64,000 nucleotides of DNA from an uncultured Erysipelotrichaceae bacterium (GCA_902761685.1 CACWLI010000007.1:1-64000); one strand, 5' to 3'. Counted from the stretch's first letter, positions 52,243-61,294 are shown. Notes: a model not told the origin generated them from the letters alone. Numbers and translations: made by a program.

Positions 52243-52875
52243 TTCATTTCTTTTTATAACATATACTTTTTTATTTTTATAAAATGCATAAAATATTTCT
52301 TCTTTATTAATACCATTTAAATTACTTAAAAGCCACTTATCATCTTTATTTAAATAATCTAAAGTAGATTTTTGAATTACTCCATCTAATATAAGTGGAA
52401 ATGGTAAATCACCATGACTCTTTAAAAATTCATATTTAAAAATATTTAAATTACCATTATTTTCAAGTACTGCATATTCTACGTCTTCTAAAGATTTAAT
52501 ATTATTATTTCTTAGTTCTAACATTAAATCATCTAGTGAATATCTTTGTTTAACCATTTCTTTATAATTTATTTTACCTCTATTAATTATTAAAGATGGT
52601 TTACCATCAATTAAATGTCTAAACTTATTAAATTTTAATGATAAATATCCCTCTAATAATTCAAAAAATAATAATATAATAATTGGAACTGTAGTAAGTA
52701 ATATAGATTTATCATAGTTTTCAATCGCAATACTAGCTAGTTCTGTTATAAGTAAACTAATTACAAAGTCACCTACTCCTAGTTCTTTTATTTCTCTTTT
52801 ACCCATTAATCTAAATATTATTAATATAAAAATATAAAAAAATATAGTTTTAATTATTACTAAAAATAAATCCAT
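52231..52875 (-). CDS. DUF421 membrane protein (YetF-like)
   Basis: 214 residues. Three N-terminal membrane spans including RLMGKREIKELGVGDFVISL, then a cytoplasmic domain with KPSLIINRGKINYKEM and LDDLMLELR, the usual DUF421 (YetF/YrbG) features. The role is unknown; relatives are common in spore formers. The start is the ATG after AGGTGAT. Confidence 0.9.
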   Translation of the reverse strand: MDLFLVIIKTIFFYIFILIIFRLMGKREIKELGVGDFVISLLITELASIAIENYDKSILLTTVPIIILLFFELLEGYLSLKFNKFRHLIDGKPSLIINRGKINYKEMVKQRYSLDDLMLELRNNNIKSLEDVEYAVLENNGNLNIFKYEFLKSHGDLPFPLILDGVIQKSTLDYLNKDDKWLLSNLNGINKEEIFYAFYKNKKVYVIKRNELDM

Positions 52876-52946
52876 TTTATCACCTAATATTATTATGCCT
52901 TAGTAATAAAAATTTTAGTCAAACATAATATTAATTGGGAGGAAAA

Positions 52947-53300
52947 ATGAATAAAATTAAAAATTATTTAAAAACATATTCTTATTATTTAATAATGATA
53001 TTAGTTTATCTAATTATTATGAGTATTATTTGTTATACAGGTATTATTAATTATAAAACTATTAGTATTATTAATTTTATAGCTAGTTTAATTATGTTTT
53101 TTATAATTGGCTATAAAATATCAATTTTAGAAGGCAAAAGAGGCTATTTAAATGGATTTTTTATTTCTGTCATATTAGTTATCTTTTACATGTTAATATC
53201 ACTTATATTATCTAAATTATCATTCTCATCACTTATATATTATTTATCACTTATATTATCAAGTATGGTTGGTGGAATACTTGGAGTTTCAAAAAAATAA
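52947..53300 (+). CDS. TIGR04086-like four-span membrane protein
   Basis: 117 residues with four hydrophobic segments and the ILEGKRGYLNGFFISVI block between spans two and three, resembling the TIGR04086/DUF3792 family of small membrane proteins. Function unknown. The start is the ATG after GGGAGG; an in-frame TTG just before overlaps the ribosome site. Confidence 0.75.
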   Translation: MNKIKNYLKTYSYYLIMILVYLIIMSIICYTGIINYKTISIINFIASLIMFFIIGYKISILEGKRGYLNGFFISVILVIFYMLISLILSKLSFSSLIYYLSLILSSMVGGILGVSKK

Positions 53301-53355
53301 TTGAATAAAATAAATAAATAAGTTAGAATGTTAAATAGAAAGGTAGTATAACAAA

Positions 53356-54213
53356 ATGAATCTATTTAACAAATGGGAAACATGGACAATTATTTATTTA
53401 GTAAGCGCAGTTATATTTGCTCACTCATTTAAAAAAGCAAATAGAAATATGAAAAACGCTGGTAGTCTAACTATATTATTAGAACTATTTACAGCAATGT
53501 TTGCACTATTATTTATTCCACTATTTAAAATTAAATTTCCAAGTGATCCGATTATTTATTTAACACTTTTAGTAGTATGTGTTATTTATGCTCTAACAGA
53601 TAGACTAAATATTGAAGCAAGATATGGACTAGATCCATCAATATTTAGTATGTTAAAACAATTATCTACTGTTTTTTTAATAATATTTGGTTTTATATTC
53701 TTAAAAGAAAAGTTAATAATTAAAAAAGTAATTGGAGCAATAATTATTATAATTGGTAACTTAATATTATCTTTTGATAAAGGTAAATTAAGACTAAATA
53801 AATACTTTATTATGTGCTTTATATCTAACTTATTATTTGCTATTGCAATGATGATTAATGTAGGTATTAGTGATTACTTTAATCTTGCATTTTATACAAT
53901 ATGTACTGTATCATTTCCAGCATTACTTATATTTATATTTGAACATCATAGTATTAAAGAACTTAAAAGTGAATTTAATTTATATAATAAAAAACTATTC
54001 TTACTTTCAAGTTTAACATGGTGTTTAATGTTAATTTCGTCAGTAAAAGCATATCAATTAGGTAGTGTTTCAATAGTAGCTCCACTATTTGCTCTTACTT
54101 CTATATTAAACGCTACAATAGAATATTTCATATCAAGAAATAAAAATAAATTTATTCAAAAATTAATAGCTGCTATACTTATAATACTTGGAGTAATATT
54201 AATTAAAATATAA
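53356..54213 (+). CDS. EamA/DMT-family transporter
   Basis: 285 residues with ten predicted spans in two similar halves, the drug/metabolite transporter layout. The first half ends with VIGAIIIIIGNLILSF and the second with LIAAILIILGVILIKI, the repeated EamA-type end. Substrate unknown. A shared terminator follows. Confidence 0.85.
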   Translation: MNLFNKWETWTIIYLVSAVIFAHSFKKANRNMKNAGSLTILLELFTAMFALLFIPLFKIKFPSDPIIYLTLLVVCVIYALTDRLNIEARYGLDPSIFSMLKQLSTVFLIIFGFIFLKEKLIIKKVIGAIIIIIGNLILSFDKGKLRLNKYFIMCFISNLLFAIAMMINVGISDYFNLAFYTICTVSFPALLIFIFEHHSIKELKSEFNLYNKKLFLLSSLTWCLMLISSVKAYQLGSVSIVAPLFALTSILNATIEYFISRNKNKFIQKLIAAILIILGVILIKI

Positions 54214-54242
54214 AAAATGCATCAATTATTGATGCATTTTTA
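54213..54242. terminator. bidirectional terminator
   Basis: AAAAATGCATCAAT / ATTGATGCATTTTT, a perfect stem between the transporter and the seven-gene cluster. Confidence 0.92.
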
Positions 54243-54681
54243 ATTCCATAAAAGTTTCACTTAAATCTTCAATCGCACTAGCATAAGCTTCATAATCTAA
54301 AATATTTTTATTAAGTATTTCTATTAATTGTTCATCATAACTTTCTAAAGTATCATCATTTAGTCCATTTTCTAAAAAATATTGTCTTTTAATTTTTCTT
54401 TGCTTATTTAATTCTGATACTTTAGTTAATTCTTTTAGTGTAGGTTCTCTTTTTCTTGTATAAGTTAAACATGGATCACATCCACATTCACTTATTTTAT
54501 ATATTTTTCTACCAGTAAAAAACTCAGTCATTACATTTTCATCTGCTTCATCGCTTACTCCAATTATTGGTACACTTTCCCATTCATAATCATATTCAGT
54601 ATACATATGAGCTTGAACGCAGTCAGAGTATCTATTATTATTTAATGATAAAACATAAAATTTTAAAGTTTTATTAGTCAT
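54226..54681 (-). CDS. type A flanking protein of the tandem cluster (last gene)
   Basis: 151 residues, no membrane span. It shares a block with the first gene of the cluster: VPIIGVSDEADENVMTEFFTGRK here, aligned with VNIVCVKDETDDDVMIDII there, followed by a helical charged tail (LTKVSELNKQRKIKRQYFLE) and a C-terminal acidic helix. It also has CGCDPC, a possible metal or disulfide pair absent in the other. Its ATG shares a base with the stop of the upstream gene (TAATG). Function unknown. Confidence 0.65.
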   Translation of the reverse strand: MTNKTLKFYVLSLNNNRYSDCVQAHMYTEYDYEWESVPIIGVSDEADENVMTEFFTGRKIYKISECGCDPCLTYTRKREPTLKELTKVSELNKQRKIKRQYFLENGLNDDTLESYDEQLIEILNKNILDYEAYASAIEDLSETFMELKMHQ

Positions 54682-55058
54682 TATAAAGTCCTTTCTAAAA
54701 TATTATCATTTAATCTTTCTATTTGATTTCTTTCATCCATTAAATGCGTATGTAAAATATTTTTATCAATTACTTCAACTAGAAATGAAAAATACATTCC
54801 TCCATATTGACTAGTTCCACCATAAGGAAGTACACTTATTATTTCAAGTTCTGTATATTCTTCTTTACTATAATCAGAACCTATAAAAACAGAACCATCG
54901 CTTTTAGATAAATATAGTTTATCTGGATTATCTGTTGAAAATATACGAGAAGCATATTTTGAATCAACCATTATAATTCTACTTTCTTCATATGTCTTAT
55001 TTAGTCCACCAGATCCACTATTAATTCTACCAAGTATTATATTATTACTATCTACCAT
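54681..55058 (-). CDS. type B tandem paralogue 5
   Basis: 125 residues. Type B signature: NNIILGRINSGSGGLNKTYEES near the start and VEVIDKNILHTHLMDERNQIE at the end. Middle region beta-rich (KLYLSKSDGSVFIGSDYS). It starts inside the last codons of paralogue 4 (11-nt overlap) with MVDSNN. No membrane span or signal peptide. Function unknown. Confidence 0.65.
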   Translation of the reverse strand: MVDSNNIILGRINSGSGGLNKTYEESRIIMVDSKYASRIFSTDNPDKLYLSKSDGSVFIGSDYSKEEYTELEIISVLPYGGTSQYGGMYFSFLVEVIDKNILHTHLMDERNQIERLNDNILERTL

Positions 55059-55434
55059 ATGTTAATCCCTCTAATAATTGTCTATTTAATTCTATTTGCA
55101 TTCTTTCATCTACAAGATGAGCATGTAATGCTTTTTTATCAATTACTTCTATTAAAAATCTATATATTTTTCCATAACCATTACTACATTCAAATGGAGT
55201 AACTCCAATTACCTCTACTTCAGTAAATTTATCTTTCATACTTTCATACAAATCAATATCTACTACTTTAAGTAAATTATTTTCATTTAAGCACACTTTT
55301 GTATTTTCTGGATGATTTATTGCATCTATTAATAATTCAGAAGTAATAATAGCAGTAACGCTATCTTCATATGTTTTACTAAAAGTACTTTTTGCTCCTA
55401 TCTTACCTAATACTAAATTATTACTTTCTTCCAT
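55048..55434 (-). CDS. type B tandem paralogue 4
   Basis: 128 residues from MEESNNLVLGKI; the longer reading frame includes 18 residues that are the out-of-frame end of paralogue 3. Signature FSKTYEDS and FLIEVIDKKALHAHLVDERM. It overlaps paralogue 3 by 14 nt, the same coupled junction as between paralogues 1-2 and 2-3. Confidence 0.65.
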   Translation of the reverse strand: MEESNNLVLGKIGAKSTFSKTYEDSVTAIITSELLIDAINHPENTKVCLNENNLLKVVDIDLYESMKDKFTEVEVIGVTPFECSNGYGKIYRFLIEVIDKKALHAHLVDERMQIELNRQLLEGLTYGR

Positions 55435-55819
55435 AACTGCCCTCCTCAATTGCACGTCTAAATAATTCAACTTGCATTCTCTCATCAATTAAATGTCTAT
55501 GTAAAATATCTTTTTCTATATATTCAACATAATATTCATTATCTATTCTTTCTCTATTATATGAATTTGATATAGGAGATGCAAATATATTAATTATTTC
55601 AGCTTCTTTTAATGATGCTGAACTTTTCTTTTCTAAATTAGCTAAAACGACTAATTCATTATTTGAACTACTGTCAATATAAAACTTAAAATTTAATCCA
55701 TTTCTTAAACAATCTATTATTTTCCCATCTACTATTCTAATAAAGCTTTCTTCATATGTTTTATGAATACCACCACATCCACCTGGTATACGACCTAATA
55801 TTAAATTATTTTCTTCCAT
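55421..55819 (-). CDS. type B tandem paralogue 3
   Basis: 132 residues from MEENNLILGRIPGG; the frame is open 28 codons further upstream within paralogue 2, but the 14-nt overlap with SYGRK-stop is the repeated start position. Signature GGIHKTYEESF and EKDILHRHLIDERMQVEL. The closing FRRAIEEGSYGRK is identical to paralogue 2, indicating recent duplication of that end. Confidence 0.65.
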   Translation of the reverse strand: MEENNLILGRIPGGCGGIHKTYEESFIRIVDGKIIDCLRNGLNFKFYIDSSSNNELVVLANLEKKSSASLKEAEIINIFASPISNSYNRERIDNEYYVEYIEKDILHRHLIDERMQVELFRRAIEEGSYGRK

Positions 55820-56159
55820 AACTACCTTCTTCAATTGCACGTCTAAATAACTCAACTTGCATTCTTTCATCTTGCAAATGTCTATATAATATGTCTCTTT
55901 CAATTACTTCAACAAAATATTCATTTTCACAGTTATATATTATATTTAATATTTCTAATTCTTTACATATATCTGTATCTTTATCGCTTATAAATATTTT
56001 ACCAGAAGAAGTCATATATAATTTTTCTCTATCTGTTTTTCTAGTTAATTTATAAATATCCATAGAACCTAAAGAAATAATCATACTTTCTAAGTAAGTT
56101 CTACCAATTCCACCTCTTCCATTAGTTATTTTACCTAATATTAAATTATTTTCTTCCAT
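55806..56159 (-). CDS. type B tandem paralogue 2
   Basis: 117 residues. MEENNLILGKI start, GGIGRTYLES, a beta-rich middle with KLYMTSSGKIFISDKD, and ERDILYRHLQDERMQVEL then FRRAIEEGSYGRK. It starts within the SYGRK codons of paralogue 1 (14-nt overlap), so translation is coupled. Confidence 0.65.
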   Translation of the reverse strand: MEENNLILGKITNGRGGIGRTYLESMIISLGSMDIYKLTRKTDREKLYMTSSGKIFISDKDTDICKELEILNIIYNCENEYFVEVIERDILYRHLQDERMQVELFRRAIEEGSYGRK

Positions 56160-56487
56160 AACTTTCCCCTAGTTCAGTTAATCTTAATCTCTCATCTAAT
56201 AAATGTCTATGTAATATTTCTGGTTCTATAAATTCACATACAAAATATGTATCACTAGCAATTGGATAAACATTTAACAATTCTACTCTTTTCATATTTT
56301 TAGAATATTCTTCATCACTTATTACTATATTTCCTTTTTCTGTTAAATATGTATCTGCTTTTTTATTAAAAATATCATATAAGAAAGTTCTATTATGTAA
56401 AGCAATTAGAAAACTTTCTTCATATGTTTTATGTATTCCATTTTGATTTCCAGGAATACACCCTGTTATTATACTATTTGTTTCCAT
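56146..56487 (-). CDS. type B tandem paralogue 1
   Basis: 113 residues from METNSIITGCIPGN; nine upstream in-frame codons belong to the end of the previous gene. Signature GIHKTYEESF and EPEILHRHLLDERLRL, ending ESYGRK. A ribosome site AAGGAGAAAA lies in the end of the upstream type A gene, and stop and start share a base (TAATG). Confidence 0.65.
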   Translation of the reverse strand: METNSIITGCIPGNQNGIHKTYEESFLIALHNRTFLYDIFNKKADTYLTEKGNIVISDEEYSKNMKRVELLNVYPIASDTYFVCEFIEPEILHRHLLDERLRLTELGESYGRK

Positions 56488-56933
56488 TATAATTTTCTCC
56501 TTAATTCGATACAATGATTACTAAATTCATTCATTTCGTTTAAATATCTTAAATACTCTTCATAATCACTTTTGATTCTTCTTTCAAGTGAATTTAGATT
56601 ATTAATATATTGTTTTATTTCTTCATCACTTAATTCTTTAAATCCATTAATAAAATAACCCATATTGCTTGGTTCAATTAATGCAGCTTCACGATATGTT
56701 ATATATGGAACATAACTAGTTATACTTTTTCTATATTTTCTTCCACTTATAATATCAATCATAACATCATCATCAGTTTCATCTTTAACACAAACAATAT
56801 TTACTTGTTTTTTAGTAACACGGTATCTATCACCAGCATCTCCATATACTCTTGTTTCAATATATCCATATGAAATATCGTTTTCACCATTTTTAGATTT
56901 ATTTAGATAGACCCTATAATATTCTTTATTCAT
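56487..56933 (-). CDS. type A flanking protein of the tandem cluster (first gene)
   Basis: 148 residues, no membrane span. VNIVCVKDETDDDVMIDII then SGRKYRK aligns with the last gene of the cluster, so the five type B genes are framed by two type A paralogues. The C-terminal half is a charged helix (LSDEEIKQYINNLNSLERRI) suited to coiled-coil pairing. Ribosome site AGGAGG and a consensus promoter make it the first gene of a seven-gene operon. I do not recognise the family. Confidence 0.65.
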   Translation of the reverse strand: MNKEYYRVYLNKSKNGENDISYGYIETRVYGDAGDRYRVTKKQVNIVCVKDETDDDVMIDIISGRKYRKSITSYVPYITYREAALIEPSNMGYFINGFKELSDEEIKQYINNLNSLERRIKSDYEEYLRYLNEMNEFSNHCIELRRKL

Positions 56934-56956
56934 TTTTCCTCCTGAAATTAGCGTAT

Positions 56957-57001
56957 ATTATACCATAAAAACAAATCCTAGTCAATTAAATGACTAGGAT
57001 T
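56957..57001 (-). promoter_or_regulatory. merged terminator and promoter of the seven-gene operon
   Basis: The inverted repeat AATCCTAGTCA / TGACTAGGATT (56974-57001) spans the last codons and stop of the CpsB gene and is followed on the minus strand by TGTTTTT. Its 3' arm contains TTGACT (56985-56980), the -35 box, 17 bp from TATAAT (56962-56957) with TGG before it. Confidence 0.85.
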
Positions 57002-57682
57002 AATATTTGTAAGTTCATTAAACTTTTCATTACCAATAATTTTAATAATTTTCTTATATGAAAGAGTATATTTAGAATAATCTTTCTTATGATGAATATC
57101 AGTAGCTAAATAAGATATTTTATTTTCTTTAAGTAATCTTTTTATCATCTTTTTAGCATGTCTTCCATAAGATCCGATTATACTTTCAATATTACTTTGA
57201 AATAATACTCCAATTTTCTCAAGTTCATATATTTTATTAAAATCTTTTTGAAAAGATAAATATCTTTCTGGATGAGCAAGTATAACTTTATATCCTTTGA
57301 TAATTAAATCATTAAATATATCTTCATATCCTATAACTTCTCCACTCATAGGAAGTTCAATTAATAAATACTTTGTATTATTTAAGGAACTAATTTCATC
57401 ACTATTTAATAATTCAATTATATCTTCATCATAAAATATTTCATTACCAAGATATAAGTTAATATTTATATTATTTTTTTTAACTTCTTTTTTTAGTTCA
57501 CTAAGTATTTTTAAATTATTAGTTTTACTACTATTATATTTAGTGTTTTTAATATAATGAGGAGTTAATATAATACTAGAGTACCCAAGCGTTTCTAAAT
57601 CTTTTAGTAATTCTATACTACTACTTAAAGATTTACTTCCATCATCTATTCCATATAATAAATGATTATGAATATCTATCAT
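56978..57682 (-). CDS. CpsB/YwqE-type tyrosine-protein phosphatase (PHP)
   Basis: 234 residues. The opening MIDIHNHLLYGIDDGSKS and later LTPHYI, LYLGNEIFYD, LAHPERYLSF and ATDIHHK supply the metal-binding His, Asp and Glu residues of the PHP fold. CpsB phosphatases reverse the tyrosine phosphorylation of BY-kinases that drive capsule or exopolysaccharide synthesis. It follows the BY-kinase gene with a stop/start overlap (TAATG). Its end forms the terminator/promoter of the next operon. Confidence 0.93.
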   Translation of the reverse strand: MIDIHNHLLYGIDDGSKSLSSSIELLKDLETLGYSSIILTPHYIKNTKYNSSKTNNLKILSELKKEVKKNNININLYLGNEIFYDEDIIELLNSDEISSLNNTKYLLIELPMSGEVIGYEDIFNDLIIKGYKVILAHPERYLSFQKDFNKIYELEKIGVLFQSNIESIIGSYGRHAKKMIKRLLKENKISYLATDIHHKKDYSKYTLSYKKIIKIIGNEKFNELTNINPSHLID

Positions 57683-59046
57683 TATTCGTTTTTATCCTCA
57701 TCTTTCCCATAGTAGTAATAGTACCCACCATATGAGTGACGTCTAGCTTCTACTTTATTAGCTATTACACCAGCTAATTTAGCTCCAACATTCTCAAGTG
57801 ATTTTAATGCGTTTTTAAGCTCAGTTTTTGGAGTTGAATTAATTGCACTAACAAGTATAGTTTTATCAACTAGACTTGATAAAATTAATGAATCAGAAAG
57901 TCCAGCGATAGGAGCTCCATCAAGAATAACTAAATCATAATTTTTACTTAATTCACTAATTAAATTTTCATTCTTTTTAGAGTTTAATAATTCACTAGGA
58001 TTTGGAGGTAGAACACCTCTTGGAATTAAATATAAATTTTTAATCTTAGTTTCAACTACATAATCTTTATATTTTTTAATATCATTTAATAATAAACCAG
58101 ATAATCCTATTTTAGAACTTGCTCCAAATATTTTATGTTGACGACCTTTTCTTAAATCGCAATCAACTATTAATACTTTTTTACCATCTTGAGCAAAAGA
58201 TGTTGCTAAGTTAGCAGTAATAAAACTTTTACCTTCTCCTGGAATTGAACTAGTAACTAATATAGTTTTTAATTCCTCATCAATACTAGAGAATTGTAAA
58301 TTAGTTCTAAGTGTTCTAATACTTTCACTAGCAAGAGCATTTGGTCTATTAGAAACTATAATATCATCACTTTCATTATCTTTATATACTTTAGCAAGTA
58401 AACTAGCTTTCATTTCACTTTCAATTGTATCAATATCTCTTAGAGTATCATCAAAGTAGAATATAATAAATATAACAGCACTACTTCCAACAAATCCAAC
58501 TAATATAGCAAGTACTATATCTCTAATTAAATTATTATTAGAAGGACTTCCTGGTATTTCGGCTATATCAATAACACTAACGTTATTAATATTATATATT
58601 TGAGTTACTTCTTTATCAAAAACTCTAGCTACACTATTAGCTATATTCTTAGCTACTCTTGGATCTTTATCAGTAACAGTAATTCTTAGTATTTCAGTAT
58701 CATCTTCAGCTTTAACACTTACTTCATCATATAACTTCTCATAACTATAATTTAAATTTAATTCTTTAATTACTTGATTTAATACAAGTTTACTTTTAAT
58801 AATTTGTCTATAAGTAGATACTAATTTTTGATTTAAATTAATATCATTTTGATCAATAGTTGATGTATTATCACTAACACTCTCATTTTTAACAAGTACA
58901 ACTGTAGTACTAGTAGTATACATAGGTACTTTTAAAAATACATTATATGCTATTATTCCTGCTACACATAATAATACAACTGCGATTACTATTAAAACAT
59001 ATTTTTTATAATAATCATAAAATTCTTTTAAATTAATTTCTTCCAT
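57682..59046 (-). CDS. fused Wzz-like/BY-kinase tyrosine kinase
   Basis: 454 residues, a fusion of CpsC-like and CpsD-like parts. Two membrane spans (about 17-37 and 172-195) bracket an outer Wzz domain with the typical PGSPSNNN proline motif. The kinase has Walker A SIPGEGKSF (near residue 272), Walker A' VLIVDCDLRKG and Walker B LVILDGAPI, and ends in a tyrosine cluster (GGYYYYYG) for autophosphorylation. It should regulate chain length of a secreted polysaccharide. The start is the ATG after GAGGAG; the in-frame GTG is part of that site. No glycosyltransferases are in the window. Confidence 0.92.
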   Translation of the reverse strand: MEEINLKEFYDYYKKYVLIVIAVVLLCVAGIIAYNVFLKVPMYTTSTTVVLVKNESVSDNTSTIDQNDINLNQKLVSTYRQIIKSKLVLNQVIKELNLNYSYEKLYDEVSVKAEDDTEILRITVTDKDPRVAKNIANSVARVFDKEVTQIYNINNVSVIDIAEIPGSPSNNNLIRDIVLAILVGFVGSSAVIFIIFYFDDTLRDIDTIESEMKASLLAKVYKDNESDDIIVSNRPNALASESIRTLRTNLQFSSIDEELKTILVTSSIPGEGKSFITANLATSFAQDGKKVLIVDCDLRKGRQHKIFGASSKIGLSGLLLNDIKKYKDYVVETKIKNLYLIPRGVLPPNPSELLNSKKNENLISELSKNYDLVILDGAPIAGLSDSLILSSLVDKTILVSAINSTPKTELKNALKSLENVGAKLAGVIANKVEARRHSYGGYYYYYGKDEDKNE

Positions 59047-59860
59047 TTTCTTCACTCCTCTTTTTCTTTTTTTCCATGGATTCTATAAAACATAATATTA
59101 AACCAATTACTATTAAAATTATACTTCCATATAATATTAATTTAACTAAATCTAATAATATGTTAATTAATACTTTTGAAAAATATTCAGTTATTAATAT
59201 AATATTTTTAATATCTATTTTTTCAAATATTTCAAATCTTATAAATAATAATATCAAACCACTACTCATAATAACTGAACCAAAGTATTTAGTTTTAAAT
59301 AGTATTAAAATTACACTAAATACTATAGTTATAATTGATAATATTAATATAACTTTATCAATAATATTACTAACTTTATTAAATGGATTTATAAGTTTAT
59401 TAGGGATATTATATAATCTAATTTCTTTATTATATATATTAGTAATATCATTTATAAATAGTTTTAATTCATTTCTATTAGTTACATCAATATTATTATT
59501 TTTTAAATAAGTATCAATATTTTGACTAAGTTTTTCTTTCATAGACTCTATATCTGGAAAATACAAGTTTCCTTTGTATAACTCATCAATATACTTATTT
59601 ATATCATTTTTAACTGATTCTTGGCTAAATAAATTATCAAGTACTTCTTCTTCAAGTCCAGAAGAAGTCATATAATCTTTCATTTCTATTAATGTATTTT
59701 CATACACTTCACTATAATAATTGTTTTTAACTAGTACACTTTTGACATATTCTTTCTTAAATATTGTAAATTTAAGTATGAGTATTACTACTAAAGAACT
59801 AATCAAAATAGAAGTAATTATACCAAGAATATATCCAAGTATTATTTTTATTCTATTCAT
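59033..59860 (-). CDS. multi-span membrane protein between sortase and BY-kinase
   Basis: 275 residues from MNRIKIILGYILGI; the frame is open 42 codons further within the sortase gene, but GGAGGAAGAA precedes this ATG. One span at the start (about 5-27), an extracytoplasmic helical domain (about 30-150), then three spans and a Lys/Arg-rich C-terminus. It overlaps the sortase gene by 8 nt and the kinase gene start by 14 nt. I do not recognise the family; it may belong to the surface assembly module. Confidence 0.7.
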   Translation of the reverse strand: MNRIKIILGYILGIITSILISSLVVILILKFTIFKKEYVKSVLVKNNYYSEVYENTLIEMKDYMTSSGLEEEVLDNLFSQESVKNDINKYIDELYKGNLYFPDIESMKEKLSQNIDTYLKNNNIDVTNRNELKLFINDITNIYNKEIRLYNIPNKLINPFNKVSNIIDKVILILSIITIVFSVILILFKTKYFGSVIMSSGLILLFIRFEIFEKIDIKNIILITEYFSKVLINILLDLVKLILYGSIILIVIGLILCFIESMEKKKKRSEENGRN

Positions 59861-60479
59861 TATGTTCTTCCTCCAAGGTAGCATATACAACATATCTTTT
59901 AGTCTTACGACCAACCACACTCCTATTAATTGGATAACAAGTATATAGTAATAATTTTTCACCATCATGTGATACTTTAAAAGCATCTAAATCATTTTCA
60001 CTAACTACTTTTGTATTCTCAACTATATAGGTAAATACACCATAATTTGTTTCAATTACTATTTTATCATTTACTTTTACTTGATCTAATTTCTTAAAAT
60101 ATCCACTAGTATTATGAGCATCCATTATAATAGTTCCATTTTCACCAGGAAAATAACTACCAGCATAATGTCCAACACCATATCTAAGTATCTTTAAAGT
60201 GTCCCCATGATATACAGGTAAATCTAAATCAATACTAGATATTTTAATTCTTGCATACTTGTTTCCAAAATTTGGATAATCAATTAATCTTTTTTGACTA
60301 AAATCATATGTAGCATTAACTTCTATATCATGTCTTTCAATTGCTACTGTATTAATTAATGATATATATTTTGAAACTTTATCATCAAGAATATAATAAA
60401 ATAATAAAACGAATAATGATGTAAAGAAAAAGGAAATTGCTATATTACTAGCAAATTTCCTTATTTTTATTCTTTTCAT
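59853..60479 (-). CDS. sortase, class D-like
   Basis: 208 residues with an N-terminal anchor (about 12-32) and the sortase catalytic set: His in MDAHNTSG (near residue 120), Cys in LLLYTCYP (near 180) and Arg in RKTKRYVVYA. It should join sorting-signal proteins to the wall or to each other. The gene before it encodes a likely substrate, joined by a TAATG overlap. Confidence 0.92.
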   Translation of the reverse strand: MKRIKIRKFASNIAISFFFTSLFVLLFYYILDDKVSKYISLINTVAIERHDIEVNATYDFSQKRLIDYPNFGNKYARIKISSIDLDLPVYHGDTLKILRYGVGHYAGSYFPGENGTIIMDAHNTSGYFKKLDQVKVNDKIVIETNYGVFTYIVENTKVVSENDLDAFKVSHDGEKLLLYTCYPINRSVVGRKTKRYVVYATLEEEHNE

Positions 60480-61009
60480 TATTTGCTAGTTATAACTTGT
60501 CTAATTACTAAACATGCACCAGCTGCAACTATTAATAGTGAAATACCAGCTATAGCAGCAGTATTACTATTTTCCATACCAGTTTGTCTTACTAATTCTG
60601 TTACTTCAGCGAATGTACTTCCGTCAGCATTGTAAACAATAACTGATGATTTAGTTGTTGTTGCCTTAACAGATGTATGATCACTAATTTCATCAACTAA
60701 AGTTTTTAATTGTCTTTTAGTTGAATCTGAGAAATTAGCAAATTTAGCATGGCCATCAGCTTCAATAATTGATTTAGCTTTATCTATTCTCTCAGCAATG
60801 TAATCAGCATCACTACTACTAACTTCATATTTACTTAAATATCTTTCAACTAAAGTAATATCTCCGCTAGATAGTCCATACTTATCACCATTAAGAGTTA
60901 AAGTTTCTTCAAATTTAGCTTGTAAGTCTTTTTCACTTATGGCATTTACATTTACTAGTCCTACTAAAAATAAGCTAACTATTAAAGCTACTAAACTTAG
61001 TTTTTTCAT
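60479..61009 (-). CDS. secreted helical protein, likely sortase substrate
   Basis: 176 residues from MKKLSLVALIV; the frame has 18 more upstream codons without a ribosome site. Signal peptide (about 1-24, VNVNA), a helical extracellular domain, then an LVRQTG motif ahead of a hydrophobic span (AAIAGISLLIVAAGACLVI) and a basic tail. This resembles a variant LPxTG sorting signal but with MENSN between motif and span. First gene of the operon with sortase, membrane protein, BY-kinase and phosphatase. A TATAAT lies upstream. Confidence 0.75.
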   Translation of the reverse strand: MKKLSLVALIVSLFLVGLVNVNAISEKDLQAKFEETLTLNGDKYGLSSGDITLVERYLSKYEVSSSDADYIAERIDKAKSIIEADGHAKFANFSDSTKRQLKTLVDEISDHTSVKATTTKSSVIVYNADGSTFAEVTELVRQTGMENSNTAAIAGISLLIVAAGACLVIRQVITSK

Positions 61010-61064
61010 AAATCCATTCCTCCCATGGCTGTATATTATATTATAAAGCATAAAAAAAATCAAT

Positions 61065-61092
61065 AAAAAAAGTGAATTTCATTCACCTTTTT
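61065..61092 (-). terminator. terminator of the 37-aa gene
   Basis: AAAAAAGTGAAT / ATTCACCTTTTT stem including the small gene's stop; bidirectional in form. Confidence 0.85.
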
Positions 61093-61192
61093 CCTCAATT
61101 TTACTTATATTTGAACTAATTTTTAAAGCACAAACTCCAAAAAGAAGAAAAATATTAATAAAACTTAATAAAAACGTATAAAGTAATATCAT
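61079..61192 (-). CDS. 37-residue membrane peptide
   Basis: A short gene with a good ribosome site (AGGAGTGAT). The product starts MILLYTFLLSFINIFLLFGV, a single hydrophobic span with almost no leader, followed by a short charged tail (ISKIEEKGE). It has its own terminator. Candidate functions include a small membrane regulator or toxin-like peptide, but nothing in the sequence decides. It lies next to a candidate structured RNA. Confidence 0.6.
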   Translation of the reverse strand: MILLYTFLLSFINIFLLFGVCALKISSNISKIEEKGE

Positions 61193-61294
61193 ATTATCAC
61201 TCCTATTCTCTATATATAGTTTATCACATAAATAAAAAATTATTAATAAATTTTACACTCAAAATGTAAAGAAATAAAAATTTTAAAAAAAGTG

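Noticed and set aside
54681..56487. The type B paralogues as fragments of one broken gene
   Set aside because: Each has its own full start and end motifs and a conserved coupled junction, which indicates separate complete genes.
59860..59986. 42-codon N-terminal extension of the membrane protein at 59033
   Set aside because: It lies in the sortase gene in another frame and lacks a ribosome site, while GGAGGAAGAA precedes the inner ATG.
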